This document shows positions 42,622-55,411 of a stretch of 64,000 nt of DNA, in pieces. The notes beneath the pieces are model-generated. The model made no database searches. It was not told where the DNA came from and was given only the letters and a program-made list of their open reading frames with translations. How positions within the stretch are numbered: the stretch's first letter is position 1; the number at the start of each line of letters is the position of its first letter. Both the position numbers and the translations under genes were made by a program. Origin of the DNA: Asterochloris sp. CNOR1 (lineage: Eukaryota; Chlorophyta; Trebouxiophyceae; Trebouxiales; Trebouxiaceae); NCBI GenBank assembly GCA_963969365.1, contig OZ017758.1, positions 2,356,001 to 2,420,000 of the forward strand, written 5' to 3'.

Positions 42622-45600
42622 ATGGCATCCTTGGGCGTGGTGCAACGCTGCCGGGCACAGCCTGCAGCCGCGGTGCGTTGCAGAGCGTCTGGCAGCGCAG
42701 CAAGTCAGATGACAGGTCCCACGGGCAGCAGTGGTGCCCAGTCAGAGCAGCTGCCGCCCGCCCAGGGCCTGCCACCTTGCTGCAATCCCCTGCGCAAGCA
42801 GCACGTGGGGTGGCACAGCTGCACAAGGCTCCGAGCCCCCACTGGTGCGCGGCACGTCGCCTGGAGGCTGCTGTGCTCGGCCAGCAGCTCCAGCAGCGAT
42901 CCTGGCCTGAGCCCCAAGGAGCTCCAGAAGAGAGTTAACGCGGACAGGATTGCCATGGTGTTGTCCAGCCTGGCCGAGGAGACAGAGGCTGCCCGCAAGC
43001 AGCAGGTGGGCAGCCACTGCCAGTGACAATGCCTGTAGGCTGCTGTCGTGCAGCTGCTAGAAGCATTTTGAGCTGACCAGTGCCCCTGGAAAGCCCCTTT
43101 TCTAGGGTTAGTGCTGGCCCACCATAACAGACTTGCTGCTTTGCTCTTGCTCTGGACCCTCTTGATACATGATACCATTCCATACCCACTCTCATGAGGC
43201 TGCTGATCAGCACAGAAAGAGCCCATAGTGGTTCCCTGATGGCTGTCCAAGACTCATGGCGTTGCGTCCAGCATTATAAGATTTCTACAGGGTTCCCTTA
43301 AATTGCGGCAGCCACCCATGTGACGCTGCTGCAGGACCTCCAGGAGGAGTCAGGCAGCCTGGCTGACATGCTGAAGGCTGGCCTCAAGAAGGCTCCAGAG
43401 GATGACCAGCTGGCTTTTGGGGGCCCCCGCTACCAGGCCACAGATCCCAACAGTCAGGTACGTGAGGCTTGCATCAGGCTCTCATCAGGCAGCACCCTTT
43501 ATCAGGCCACAGATCCCAGCTATTAGGAGAGGGGGCTTGACTGGCAGTCCAGGCTGCATATCCCAGTGATCAGGTGAAAGGGGCTTATCAGGCAGCCCCC
43601 ACTACCAGGCCGCATATTATATAGTCAAGTAGGTGAGGTTATCGGCAGGCAGCCCCCACTACCAGGCTGTGTATAGCAACAGTCACTGTGTCTCTCAACA
43701 GGCAGCACTCTGCCCCTGCAGCTTCCGGCTTGCATCTGTGGTCCCCGACCGTCAAGCCACACAGCCCCGGGGATAGCCTTTGATGCCTAGTTCATGCAAG
43801 TCTGCATGCACAAGGGTGGTGCACTCTGCGCCATTGGTGTGATGGCTGTGCCGCTGTACCCCAGACCTAGCATCCCTGCCAGCACACCTATGTCCCCCCT
43901 GGGCCCCATTCATACCGGGGAACAGAGACTAAGGGGTTCAGGACTGCAAACAGCGCTTGTCCCTGGGCTCTGAGTCCTGCTCACCATCTGCGATGAGAGC
44001 CTAGTTCCTATTCAAGCGCCTTTCCCAGCGGATCCAGGCTTTGGCAAAGGTGGTTTCCACCCGGTAGAGCTTAGGCGCTAATCCTCTCAATATCTATATA
44101 CGCTTTGTAGGGCATGCACAGCTACAACACCTAAGCTGTACAGTGGTCGCTTCCAGTCATCAATGCTATAATAGTTGCATTGAGCGCCCTGGTGTAGACA
44201 GGCCTCTGGCACTGCTGGGTGGCTGCCTGCCCCTTGTTCTGGGGGGTTCATGTCATGTGAGAATCATGACACAGTGCGGCTCCATCAAGTCAGATATAAA
44301 CCCTGACTCCCATTGTACCGCTGCAGGGATGGGCCGCAGTGGACTCTGCTGAAGAAGAGAGCAGCGAGTCTGACCCTGAGCCCGACGAGGCTGTCACAGG
44401 CTACCTTGGGGGAGCACAGGAAGGCGGGGCCGGTGCTGACTTCTTCAGAGAAGAGGGCTGGTCAGAGCTTGAAGAGGTGGGCAGATACGATGATACTCTA
44501 CTGCTTTGTGAGCTAGGTGCAGCCAGTGCCTGGCAGCAGGTAAGCAGCAGGCAGCCCTGCAGAGGCCCCTGGCACTGCAAGCCTTGGCCAAGTGTTAGCA
44601 GGTAGCTATCTGCCCACACGATTTCCTCTGGCTTGGGACTGTGTGCCCTCACACAGTCTTGCTGGCAGTCAGAAATATGTTGCAGGTCGACGGGCTGATC
44701 ATGGAGGGCTGATTTACATTCTTACTTCTTGGCTAGAGGCAGCCCTACCAGGGCATCAGCAGTGCAACATGGCCCTGCAGTAACCACAAGACTGCTTACA
44801 TTAATCGTAGCGCTGCTGCAGGTGGACAGGCTGATCACGGGGGGCCGCTCTGACCTGACGCTGACCGACCTTCAAGCCTCCTTCAAGTTCCCACTGGACT
44901 CCTTTCAGAGCAATGCCGTGCAAGCCCTCCTTGATGGGGAGTCTGTGGTCTGCTGTGCCCCTACCGGGGCAGGCAAGACTGCCATTGCAGAGGCTGCAGC
45001 TGTGGCTGTCCTTGCCAGGTGGGCCTTCCTGAAACAGGGACACATCTTGCCAGAGAGGCTGCAGCTGTTCGCACTGCTTCATGCAGTGACATATGCTACA
45101 GCATGGCAGCAGAGCAACAGTCTGCTCCTACAGTGGTCCCATGTCAGCAGATAAGGTGCTGGAGCTCCATCTACCCCTGCCCTGAACATCAGTCACGGAA
45201 GCAGCTGTGCCACCCGTGATGCCCTTGTTGGCCTCCAGGGGCCAGCGGGTCATCTACACCACCCCTCTGAAGGCGCTCAGCAATCAGAAGCTGGTGGAGA
45301 TGCGCAAGCGCTTTGGGGAGAACAGGGTTGGCCTGGCCACCGGCGACGTGTCCCTCAACACTCAGGTGGGGATCTGCAGCCTGCAGCCTGCAGCCTGGTG
45401 TGATGTGACCCTCGCTGCACTGCAGCAAGACATCGCTGCTGACAGTGCTGCTTTTAAGAGCATGCGATTCCACTTGTTGTGCCTTCTGGTGGCTCCTGCT
45501 GCAGCAGACCTGCTTGCACGTCCCAGCCTGGCATACCTGAGCATTGCAGGCTGGCAGATCACTTTGAAAGTAACAGTAATGTTCATGGATTCATTCTGTT

Positions 45601-48600
45601 GTTGGTACAATGTCTCCATTGACAGAGCAATGTCACCTTGCTGAGGACAGTTGTAAACAGGCCCGAGCATGTGGCCCCCACTGCGCTCCTCCTGCCCAGC
45701 TCTGTCGTCTAGATTTTGTGCAGGCAGTAAGCGCAGCCAAAACCATTGAAATGTTGCCCTGCACAGCCAATTCCATTGAAAACTTGCCCTGCACCTGCCC
45801 AGTCATGCTGCTCAGCCATGAGCAGATCTCCTAACCACCTCTGTACAGGCAGACAGTGCCAACCTGACCAGTGACGGTCTTGCTTATGTGAGGCTTGTGC
45901 TGAGCCCTCTGAACCACTCACTATGCAGGCTGACATCGTCATCATGACCACAGAAATCCTACGCAACGTGATGTACAAAGTTGGGGAGCTGGACGGCGTG
46001 GCCCTGGACCAGAGTGCCGAGGACAGGCTCGCAGATGTGGCCCTCATTGTGCTGGATGAGGTGGGCTGGCAGCTGGCATCTGTCATGTCTGGTACCAGCT
46101 CACGAGATGCAGACTGGCTGACAGACGTGGCCCTCACCATGCTGTCATTGGTGGATGCTCACTAGGTGTGGACAGGCTGGTGCACGTGGACCTCAATGTG
46201 CTGGACCAGGTGAAGGGGCAGCAGGCATTCTCAGTGCTTGCAGCTTGCTGCAGACACTGGCAGATGGCATGCGTGCTGTGCTGGATCCCTGAGGCGTGAG
46301 CACATGATTCCGATGTTGGTGTCGCGTGCTCTCCAGTGGCTCCCTGTCGTGCCAGAGCACATCCTTCAATCAAATTATGGCCCTCGTTATGCTGCACAGC
46401 CCTGGCAGGGGGGGCTCATTAAGTTGCTGTGCTGCCAAAACAGCAGCAGACCCTGACCTCGTGCCTGCTTGCAGGGTGACCATCTGGGCAGCTCAGAGTG
46501 GGCTGCTGCATTGCTCTGACCTTGCAAGGGCATTGATGCAAAGCCAATGAACTTCAGTGTGCATCTCTGGCCTGCAGGTGCACTATCTGGGCAGTCCTGG
46601 CAGGGGCACTGTGTGGGAGGAGGTGATTATCCATTGCCCCACCACCATCCAGATGCTGGCCATGTCAGCCACAGTGGCCAACCCTGAGGATCTGGGGGCA
46701 TGGATCAGAAAGGTGGGGCCCACTCACCCCACTCAGGCTGCAGGGCATGCCAAGGAGTTTCTGTTGAGTGGAGTGTCAGGCTGCTGTGGCAGCAGGAGCC
46801 TGCTGTCTGCTGGTCCGCCCGATCATGTCGCCTGCTACAAATGCAAGTAGGCTCTGAGAGCCTGCCACACCATGCAGGCCGCAGGACACCCGAGAGGAGT
46901 GTAGGGATGCCTGCCATGGGCTGCCTGTTGGGTCTGCTCGGCCTTGACGCTTGTTTCTGTGCAGCAGGTGCACCTGCAATGTGACAGGCAACAGCCTGGT
47001 GAGTGCTCTGCACCTGGGCCTGCATCCTCATGTGCCTAACTGCATGCTGCCGTGAAACCTGCAGGCTGATTTCTCATTCCCAGTCTGGCTGCCTGCAGAC
47101 ACATGGGCCATGCAATACCATCACCACACGCTTCCGCCCCGTCCCCCTGACCTGGCACTGGTGCCACGCCATCGAGGGACAGACAGAGCTGGTGCCCCTG
47201 CTCAACAGGCGCGCTTCAGGGCTCAGCCACCCCCTGCGTCCGTCAGCTATGAGGGAGCCGGGCTGGGATGCACTGAATACCTTCAGGTGGGGCTTGGGCT
47301 TCACACCAGGTGCAGGGCACAGCGCTTCGGCAGAGAGTGCCTCTGTCCCTCAGCTCTTCTTGCTGCAGTCCATGTTGTTGTTGTTACCCATGCATCCAAG
47401 CTTTGCGTGCTTTGCTTGAAGCACTCAAGGCCTTTCCTTCTCACATCTGGGTGCCCAATTCTATTTGTTGCTTTACGCAACCCTTTGCATTTTGCACAGC
47501 ATGTGGCGCCTGCTTTCATCTTCCCTGTGCGTCACTGCTGCAGGACCCGGCGCTTCAAAAAGGACGAGCAGGAGGTTCCCCTGAGGCTGCAGATTCCTGC
47601 CTGGAAGCGTGTTCCCCCACTGCACGACACCATCGCAGCTCTCAGAGCACGTGACTACCTGCCTGCCATCTGGTTCGTGTTCAGTCGCCGGGGATGCGAC
47701 GAGGCAGCAGTGCGCTGCTTCAAAGGTGGCATGACCCTCACCACCGCTGAGCAGGCGGCTGCCATTGAGCAGGAGCTGGAGGCACTGAGGTGGGCGGCAG
47801 CACTCTACTTGGATCTGTTGTGCTGTTGTTCTGGGTCTTTGCGCTGTTGCAATAGTCCTTTCTGGTGCATATGGGCTACATGTGATCACTGTGAAGTGCG
47901 CCAGCAGCATTGCCTGTTCGTCTATACGGTCTGCTGTGTTGCCCGTCTTGTGCAATCTCTCTGGCATGGTGTGGCTTTCAGTTGCGGGATGCTTTGACCA
48001 TGTGACAACAGCAGAGCTGAAAAGATAGGAGTGCAACAAGCCAGAGAGACGTATGAGTATACCACTTCCGACACGTCAATGCACCAAACAACAGGGTGTC
48101 AGTGGACAGCATCAGGACAGGAATGCTGGTCGCATTGCACAGTTTCTCGAACTGGCCAGCCTTCATGTGCAGTCACCTCAGGCCTGCAGCCTTCTTGGCC
48201 CATGAGCAGTGACTGTGTGGTCCACCTTCTCGGTGTGTTCATGTCTTGGCGTACCCCAGAAGCCTGCATCCAGGACTGTGAACAGATCCCATGCAAGTTA
48301 TCAGGGACACCAGGCAGGGAATCAAACCCTTTTTGGTTTTGCTTGCAGCCTGTCTTTGCCGCAAAGCACTAAGCCCCCTCTCTTGATGTCTGCAGGCGAG
48401 AGCAGCCAGAGGCAGTGCGGGCTGACCTCTCAGAACCGCTGGTGGCCGGCATTGCATCACATCACGCTGGCTGCCTGCCAGCCTGGAAGGCCATTGTAGA
48501 GCGCTGCTTCCAAAGAGGTGAGCTGTGGCCACAGCCACATTCTGGCAGATCAGTTTCAAACATGAGGGGCTGCGGAACACACAGGTGCCCTACCCCAGGA

Positions 48601-51600
48601 AGAAGGGCCGAGGTGTGCTCTTGTGGCCACAGGCCGCAGGCTGGCAAGTCACCTCCAGCAACAGAGGGCTTTGGGGCACAACACATAGTTAAAACCATCC
48701 CAGGCACAAAGACCACCATATGGGCGGCCATAGCGAAGGGTTGCTTTCAACGAGGTTAGCTTTTGTGGCCACAATAACAACCTGACAACTTATCTCAAGA
48801 CCACAAGGGCTTTGGGACTGCAAATCACACAAGTGTCGACCACCTCAGGCACGAGACCGCTTTATAATAGGCTCAGTGGAATGCTGCTTCCAACAAGGTG
48901 AGTGTGTGTGGCCACAGCCACACTTGTGGCACATCACTTCAAATGCTAGGGCGCTCGGCAGCAATTGGGGGAAGCTCATGTTGAAGCAGGTCATCACACC
49001 AGAGACCAGCACATCGGGTACAACAATTTATCAGGGACAGGCAAAATGCCACCGCCCACCTAAGTGCCTCCAGCACCTTGATGGTGGCAGCTGCCTGCTC
49101 AGTGGTGGTGATGGCAAAGCCACATCTACCAGAAGGGCCTTGGCGCTGCAGGACACCTAGGCCAAAACCACCCCAGGCATAAGGACTGTTGTGTTCCCAA
49201 CAGTTGGGTGCTCCAGCAGTCAGGGTTTCCCCTGACTTAAGTCTCATCTGCAGGCGTAATGCTCTCATGTGATCAAACGTTTGGCGGCATGAGCTTTTGT
49301 TTCACACGTTTGTTGCTTTCGCAATAGCGACATCAGCAAGCATCAAGCTCACCACATTCCTTGACATGCTTGCAGAATGCAGCAATCCCTGCCTCGCCTG
49401 CTGCAGGGCTGATCAAGGTGGTATTTGCCACAGAGACGCTGGCGGCAGGCATCAACATGCCAGCCAGGACGACCCTGCTCTCGTCCCTGGCCCGGCGGCG
49501 AGATGGGCAGCTGGCTGCGCTCATGCACAATGAGCTGCTGCAAATGGCTGGGCGTGCTGGCAGGCGGGGATTCGATACAGCAGGTGGGTTTGTACTTGTG
49601 CAGCAGGTCCTGGTCGGTACTGCTGTGACCAGACTGCAAGCCACTGGGTGGCTTCATGCACTGCGAGCCGCTCCGGATGCCTGGGCAGGTGTTGAGGCAG
49701 GAGTTGGATGCAGCAGGTGGGTGCTGCACGTGCTATCGTCGACCTCAAAAGAGGCTGCAGAGACAACAATGACCCATCTGGCACATTGCTGGCTCATGAG
49801 GGGGCTCTGCTTACATCCTCCTTAGGAATGCTGCCATCTCCTGAGACCATGAGACACGCTGGCAGCCTTTGAGCGGGCCGGCTCATGAGCGGGCTATCTC
49901 GCTGTGCTTTGCAGACCCAACAGACATGCTGGCTCATGAGGGGGCTGGCTAAGTGTGTCTGGCAGCAGCCTACACACCACATCGCTCCTGCAGCTGGCGC
50001 TGGGCAGAGCAAGGCCTAATTTTTGCCCCAAATGTTATCTTGTGCCCTTGTCCTGTTTGCAGCAAACAAGTTGCAGTCGTGCATACTCAACCTTCCAAAG
50101 AAAAGTCGTGCAGGCTACTGCACGCTTGGGCGTGGCTGCAACCTCAGGACCCTTCTCACTCTGACAGCTTGAAACCTGGCCTCACTGCAGACAGCTGTGT
50201 GCTCATACACTGCAGATACTTGCAAGCTGACCCTCGACATACCCCACCCATGCGGCCGCATCGATTGTGTGCCCATTCACGCAGTGTCCAGTTGCTGGAG
50301 GAGACTGTGCGCTCAGAGTCAATATAAGGAGCCCTGGCTGCCTGGATCTCATGTGCCACACCGCTCACAAAGTTCAACGCCTGCTTCTGCTGCAGGAAAC
50401 TGTGTCCTGATTCAGAGTCGGTATGAGGAGCCTGAGGCGGCCTGGGAGATCATCAAAAAGGGTCCTGAGCGGCTGGAGTCCCAGTTTGCTGCAGGGTACA
50501 GCATGGTACTCAACCTGCTGTACACGCGCAGCCTGCAGGAGGCCAGGGAGTTCATCGACCGCAGCTTCAGCACCTACATGGGTGAGTGAGCCTGTAACGG
50601 TTTGTCTGCTCTACTGTCGGACGATCTAGAGATGAAGGGAGCCTTTTGGCGGCTCAGCTGCAGCTCCTGCATGGGTGCAGGCCAGGTCAGTCCATCACTG
50701 TTGCTGGCAATGTGCTGTAAGTGGGGATTTATGTGCGTTACTCTGTTCTCATGCTCCCACTCCTGACACTTGACCGTGTAAAACAGCTGTCCTAAAACAG
50801 CGTGCGGTCAGGCTGCTGCAGGCAATGGACTGACCTGCCTTTCACGCGGTATTCCCCTGTCAGCATGAGAGGCCTGAAGCTAGCACCATGGAGAGCAAAG
50901 GTCTGCAGAAGCTGGTTCTAAGACCCATGTCTCAATGCAGGTGGCGAGGGCCGAGAGGAGCGCATCGAAGAGGCCGTCGCCCTGGAGGGGCGTGCCGCCA
51001 GGCTGCTGCAGCGCGCTGGCACTGCAGCTCACGATGAGAAGGTGGAGGCCACTCTGTGGGCTGCCTACACCAAGCTGAAGGAGCGCCTGGAGGCGGAGAA
51101 GCGCAGCGCGGCCATCCTCCAGGAGCAGTGCCTGGAGATGCGTGCGCAGCAGGGGCAGGCGCTGCTGGTGAGCACCCTGCATACAATCTAGGAGCTGTTC
51201 CGCTGTGGGTCTGGTCAATCATCAGAGTGCAGGGTGGGGGTTCCTGTGTGCTGAGGCAGTGGCTGCAGGCCTGGTGCAGTGCTGTAGGAGTCATGATCAC
51301 GCAGGTGCAGGACTAATTTTCCACTTGGAAGTGGTGTGGAAGGTGTGCAGCACTAGTAGCTTGGAACGCAGAGCCTGAAGGTGCATCAGCACAAGCATCG
51401 GCTCTTGATGTAGTTGGGCAGATGCAGGGCTCCAAACACTCGTATCACACAGGGGCAGAACTCATTCCAAAATGTGGGAGTGGTGTGGAGGGTGTCAGCT
51501 CTAGCAGCTTGCAGACGCAGAGCCTGAAGATGCATTGTCGCAAGGGGGCAGAAAACATTGGCCCCTGGTGTGGTTGGGCAGATGCTCTTGGCACTGGCCA

Positions 51601-54600
51601 GGTGTCTATGCCGCATTTAGACCTTGATGAGTTGCAAGGTGCCAGCACGCTGTGCAGTGCTCAGGTTGGGCCTGTGAGCTGTGCAAGCATAATATTGATA
51701 CTTTGAGCCGCTGGCTGCAGGAGACCTTGGCTTTCCCCCAGGTTATTGGCATCCAGGTACAGACGGACTCGTCAGCAGGGCTGGAGGACATGCTGCCAGC
51801 CCTCATCATCAAGCCAGTGCAGATACCTGATGATGCGGGCTCCACAGATGCCGATGGCAGCTTGGAGCAGACCTTCTACCTGTGCCTGCGCTCTGACAAC
51901 AGGCAAGGCTGTTGCTGAACGACCAGCCTCATACCCCTCTGGTGCTGTGTGCATCGTTGCATAACTTACCCAGTGAGTCGCCTCTTGTGGGCCTGCTGCG
52001 CTACTGCAAAGATCAGCCACCGACGCGCTAATCTGATGCTTCTGCAGGTTGCTGCTGGTGCAGCCCCGCCACATCGCGGGCGTCCTGCCCGTCACCCTGG
52101 AGACTGGCAGCATGGCAGAGGCAGCAGACACTGTGGAGGCTGCGGCAGGGGCGGTGGCGTGGGACACATGGATGCCCCTGACCAGCGGGGCACAGTTTGC
52201 TGCAGGTGGGGCTGCAGCTTGGCTTGTGTGTCAGCCTGTTACACTCATAAGTCGAGCTTGCAGGCATGTCTTGTGCTTCTGGTCTGTGGTGCTGCACCTG
52301 CAGTGTGCTTTCAAGGGTTTCCTGTGGGGGGGCTGTGAACCCGAAAAGGGCGCTCTGCCACATGCCTCCGGTCCAGTTGCCAACACCTTTGAACTCCCAG
52401 CACAGTCTGTGCACATCCCTTCTGTGCAGTCAGCACTGCTTCTAGTGTGACTCTGCTTGCCTTTCTCCACACCTTCTTTGCATGTGTACAATACACTTGC
52501 ACTGGCGACCCCACCTGGGTTTGATGCAGGCTCTGCTCCACTTCTTCTTCTGGCTGCACCTGTCAGGGCCATCATGTGCTCTTGCCTGCAGGCACCCCTG
52601 ACACCCTGAGAGTGGCTCGCGGACTGCCTGCAGCTGCCGACCTGGACCCCTTTGGGGTGCCTGACGAGATGCAGGATGCCTTCGACATGCAGCAGGACAT
52701 TGTCAAAGACGTGAGCAGGCACAGTGCTCATGGCTGCTGGTTGTTGCAGTGAGCACTGCTGGCAGATCACCGGCAAGTGCAGCGTGCACCACACGGGGCA
52801 GCATTCGCATAGAATGTGGTCAGAACGCCTGCTTCAACAGGATTGCCCTGCATTTGCTAAGCAGCCGCCAGGCCATGACACTGCAGACGGGTATGACGCT
52901 TGAATTTGCAGGCTGTTTGTCCACGCAGAGCATCAGAGTCTTCAGCTGGGCGCTTACTTGATTGCTGTGCCTGCTGACTCTTGGAGTGACTGAGTGTCGA
53001 CCAACACAGCTTGGCGCTGCAGGTCAAGCGTCAGGTCAAGAGGATGAAGCAACAGGGCAACCTTAAACAGGCAGAGCAGCAGGCCTGGGAGTTGCAGGAA
53101 GAGGTGAGGCTGTGCAGAACCTGTGGCTGAGGTTGTCAGCGTGAAATAAGCACCCCCAAGCAGTTCGTGCAGCAAGCGTGGGAGCTGCTGGAACAGGTGA
53201 TGCTGTGCAGGTGCTGCTTCTGTCCATGGCTCCAGCTGTATGCCATGTGCAGAGTTGGCTTCCTGCCACACTACTGGCTATGACATGTTGCCTCTTTTAT
53301 TTAGGCAACAAGGCTGCTGAATGGCCTTGGGAGCTGCTTTATTGTGTGCTTCAGGGGATTGCTTGACCACATCAGAAGCAACCCTGTGTGCAAGCCTGGC
53401 TGCGCCTCACAAGCTTCCAGCAAGTGCCTGCTGGGGGTTGCCTGAGCTGACCCCCCCTTTGTGCAGGCCAAGCATCTGAATCGCAAGGCAGCCAGGCTGC
53501 GCCGCCAGGCCGCTGCAGGCATCAGCAGCACCTGGCGCAAGTTTGAGAGCCTGATCAAGGTGCTGGTCGCCTCCGGAGCCCTCAGGGAAGGCACTCTTGA
53601 AGCCACCGCGCTGGGCCAGGTGTGTGTCTACCTGGTGCATCTGCTCTGGCTCTTGCTCTGATTTGCTGCACCAGCCTGGCCGAGCTTGACTGACACCACA
53701 GCATTGACATGGGGGGCCCGCCAGCGCTGATCGCAACATGGCACTGCTATGATCGACGACCACAGAGACAGCATCCACACAGGCCTGTCCCCAGGCTGCA
53801 AGCATAGAAGTCCTGCCGCTCACAGACCACAGACAAGCTCCTTGCACAGCATGGGTCTGAACGCAGAGGAAAACGGACCAATAACGCTTGGAAGCGTGGG
53901 GTTAGCACAGTCCAGACCCAATAGCAAAATGGCTGCTGGCCCTGCTGCGGCACTTGCACACTGTGAACTCCTGCCCTTCTGCATCGATTGCAACGCCTCT
54001 CTACAGCACCTGCCACGCCCCTCAGCAGTACCTCTTGGTGCCTGGAGCAGCTGATGCAGCACAGCGTGTGCGGCGTGCTCATCTTTGCAAGCTCTGACAT
54101 GGCCTTGTCCTGCACCACTTTTGCAACATACATATTCTGTAATGTGGCTGAGCCAGCACTAGCCCTCTTGTGGCCCAAACGGCAGTGTCTTCAGCAGAGT
54201 TTCACGTGTGGGGGACTCTGATAATGCTGAAAGCAGCCCACAGCATACCACAGCTCCCGTGCTTCCTGTGCAGGTGGCCCGCCAGATAAATGGTGCCAAC
54301 GAGCTGTGGCTGGCGGTGGCGCTGACGCATGCGTCCGTTCAAAGTCTGGCGCCCGCACGGCTGGCTGGTCTGATGGCAGCCCTGGTGGCCCAGGAGGCCG
54401 TCAGCAAGCCCACAGTGATGGCAGCGTATGCCCCCTCGGAGGGGGTCATTCAGGCGGTGCAAGCGCTGGAGCCGGAGCGGCAGCGCCTGTTTGAGCAACA
54501 GCAGGCTCAAGGGGTGGAGGCTGATTTGACAGTGGACCTCAGACTAGCAGGTGAGGCAGGGCCACTTGATCTGCTGTAAGGCCATATGCAATGACTTGGT

Positions 54601-55312
54601 GCGCGTGTGCATGGACTGTTGACCTGTCACAAACAGTGGAGGTGTGGACCCGAGCTGAGCAAGTGAGGCAAGGGTAAATTCCATCATGGACAGCGGCCTG
54701 GGACCCAGGGGGAGAAGGCTAGGTTTGACTGGGGACCTGAGGATGGTTATCAACCTGAGAATGGCTATCAAAGCATGTGCACTCGACTCGTTGTCATGTC
54801 ATGTGTCGCGGCTTGATGCACTTGTGCAGGGGCTGCTCTCGACAGAGCCTGGATTGTGCCAGCATGTGAGATGTGGGCGCAAGACGTTATTTGAGCGACA
54901 TCAGGCGCAGGATCAGCGTTGCTGTGGCTGTCATGAGCTTGCAGCAGCTTATGAGGAGGTTAGCAGCCGCTCAAGAAAATGGCACTTGCCGTGGGAGTTT
55001 GTTGCAGGCGCAGCTACATGAAACCTGCTTGTGCTTTTGGGCTTGAGGCGGCTGCTTTGCTTGGTGCATCACAACCATGCACACCTCGTGAGTTCAGGTG
55101 TTGTGGAGGCTTGGACATCTGGGGCCACATGGGAGCAGGCCATGGCAGATAGCAACCTGGACGATGGGGACATTGCCCGCCTGCTGTCACGAGTGGCAGA
55201 CGTGCTGCGCCAGATCACCTGGTGCGATGCTCTGCTGCCTGAGCTGAGGAACAATGCCAGGAGGGCACGCAAAGCCATTGACCGCCCGCCCATCTCTGAC
55301 CCTCTCAATTAA
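42622..55312 (+). CDS. ISE2: ISE2-type DEVH-box RNA helicase (Ski2/Mtr4-like, plastid)
   Basis: ATP-dependent RNA helicase; plant ISE2 acts in chloroplast RNA processing and affects plasmodesmata. Twenty exons: 42622-43005, 43335-43457, 44327-44476, 44822-45018, 45239-45365, 45929-46060, 46578-46712, 47099-47286, 47544-47789, 48396-48517, 49407-49583, 50396-50581, 50941-51167, 51721-51902, 52048-52205, 52592-52710, 53023-53103, 53467-53619, 54274-54550 and 55098-55312 (TAA); 1192 residues against about 1170 in Arabidopsis. Motifs in order: [10 protein letters not shown] (about residue 267), Ia [11 protein letters not shown], Ib region [16 protein letters not shown] split by an intron, [54 protein letters not shown], then the long Ski2-family C-terminus ([31 protein letters not shown]). 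The Arg/Ala-rich start ([20 protein letters not shown]) fits a plastid transit peptide; in-frame ATGs at 42571 and 42586 are alternatives. The intron at 51903 has a GC donor. Confidence 0.93.
43415..43695 (+). repeat. Five copies of the ISE2 exon-2 3' end
   Basis: CTACCAGGCCACAGATCCCAA followed by a donor ends exon 2 (near 43430). Diverged copies follow near 43500, 43550, 43602 and 43663, each 50-70 bp apart and each keeping the TACCAGGC-like core. Confidence 0.7.
44680..44860 (+). repeat. Duplicate of the ISE2 exon-4 start
   Basis: The acceptor and first bases of exon 4 (TGCAGGTGGACAGGCTGATC at 44817) are matched by TGCAGGTCGACGGGCTGATC at about 44684, 134 bp upstream, within the intron. 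Confidence 0.7.
46025..46400 (+). repeat. Decayed copies of the ISE2 DEVH-box exon end
   Basis: The exon end encoding [10 protein letters not shown] (46030-46060) is echoed near 46122 (reading TDVALTMLS), 46180 ([10 protein letters not shown]) and 46373 (IMALVMLHS), all in the following intron. The acceptor side of the next exon (CATCTGGGCAG, near 46483) also has a copy. Confidence 0.6.
48495..48930 (+). repeat. Repeated donor after the ISE2 exon 48396-48517
   Basis: CGCTGCTTCCAAAGAG|GTGAGC is followed by TGTGGCCACAGCCACA-type intron sequence. Related copies occur with GT at 48755 (TTGCTTTCAACGAG) and 48898 (TGCTGCTTCCAACAAG), and a partial copy near 48610. Confidence 0.7.
49046..49121 (-). 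repeat. Inverted copy of an ISE2 exon-intron junction
   Basis: The reverse complement of this stretch aligns with 47727-47803, the end of exon 47544-47789 plus its donor. By hand about 58 of 75 positions match. The minus strand still reads [19 protein letters not shown], against [19 protein letters not shown] in the exon. It lies in the next intron but one of the same gene. Confidence 0.8.
50180..50425 (+). repeat. Copies of the ISE2 exon start at 50396
   Basis: The exon start encodes [13 protein letters not shown]. Upstream copies in the intron read SCVLIHCRY (near 50190) and [11 protein letters not shown] (near 50300), at about 100-bp spacing. The matching upstream exon end (GATRCAGCAG|GTGGGT) is also doubled, at 49584 and about 49721. 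Confidence 0.65.
53066..53212 (+). repeat. Duplicate of the ISE2 exon 53023-53103 end
   Basis: GCAGCAGGCCTGGGAGTTGC (near 53077) recurs as GCAGCAAGCGTGGGAGCTGC (near 53169), about 96 bp later, including the following GTGAKGCTGTGCAG donor sequence. Confidence 0.65.
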
Positions 55313-55372
55313 TATGACCTCTGACAATCTGCTGATGACGATTGCTAACTCTTTGAAGTCGGCCGCTGAACA

Positions 55373-55382
55373 TATTTATAAG
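55373..55382 (+). promoter_or_regulatory. TATA-like element before the DUF218 gene
   Basis: TATTTATAAG lies 30 bp upstream of the ATG at 55412, in the 99-bp gap after the ISE2 stop codon. It would allow separate transcription of the downstream gene with a very short leader. Confidence 0.4.
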
Positions 55383-55411
55383 GGCAGACCAAGCATTCGG
55401 TTGACCACACT

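Noticed and set aside
43880-44110. Structured-looking block in ISE2 intron 2 as a noncoding RNA
   Set aside because: No tRNA, snRNA or C/D box arrangement could be fitted; only weak partial motifs were present.
48939-49268. Minus-strand open frame of 109 codons as an independent gene
   Set aside because: Its only protein-like part is the inverted copy of an ISE2 exon; the flanks are intronic.
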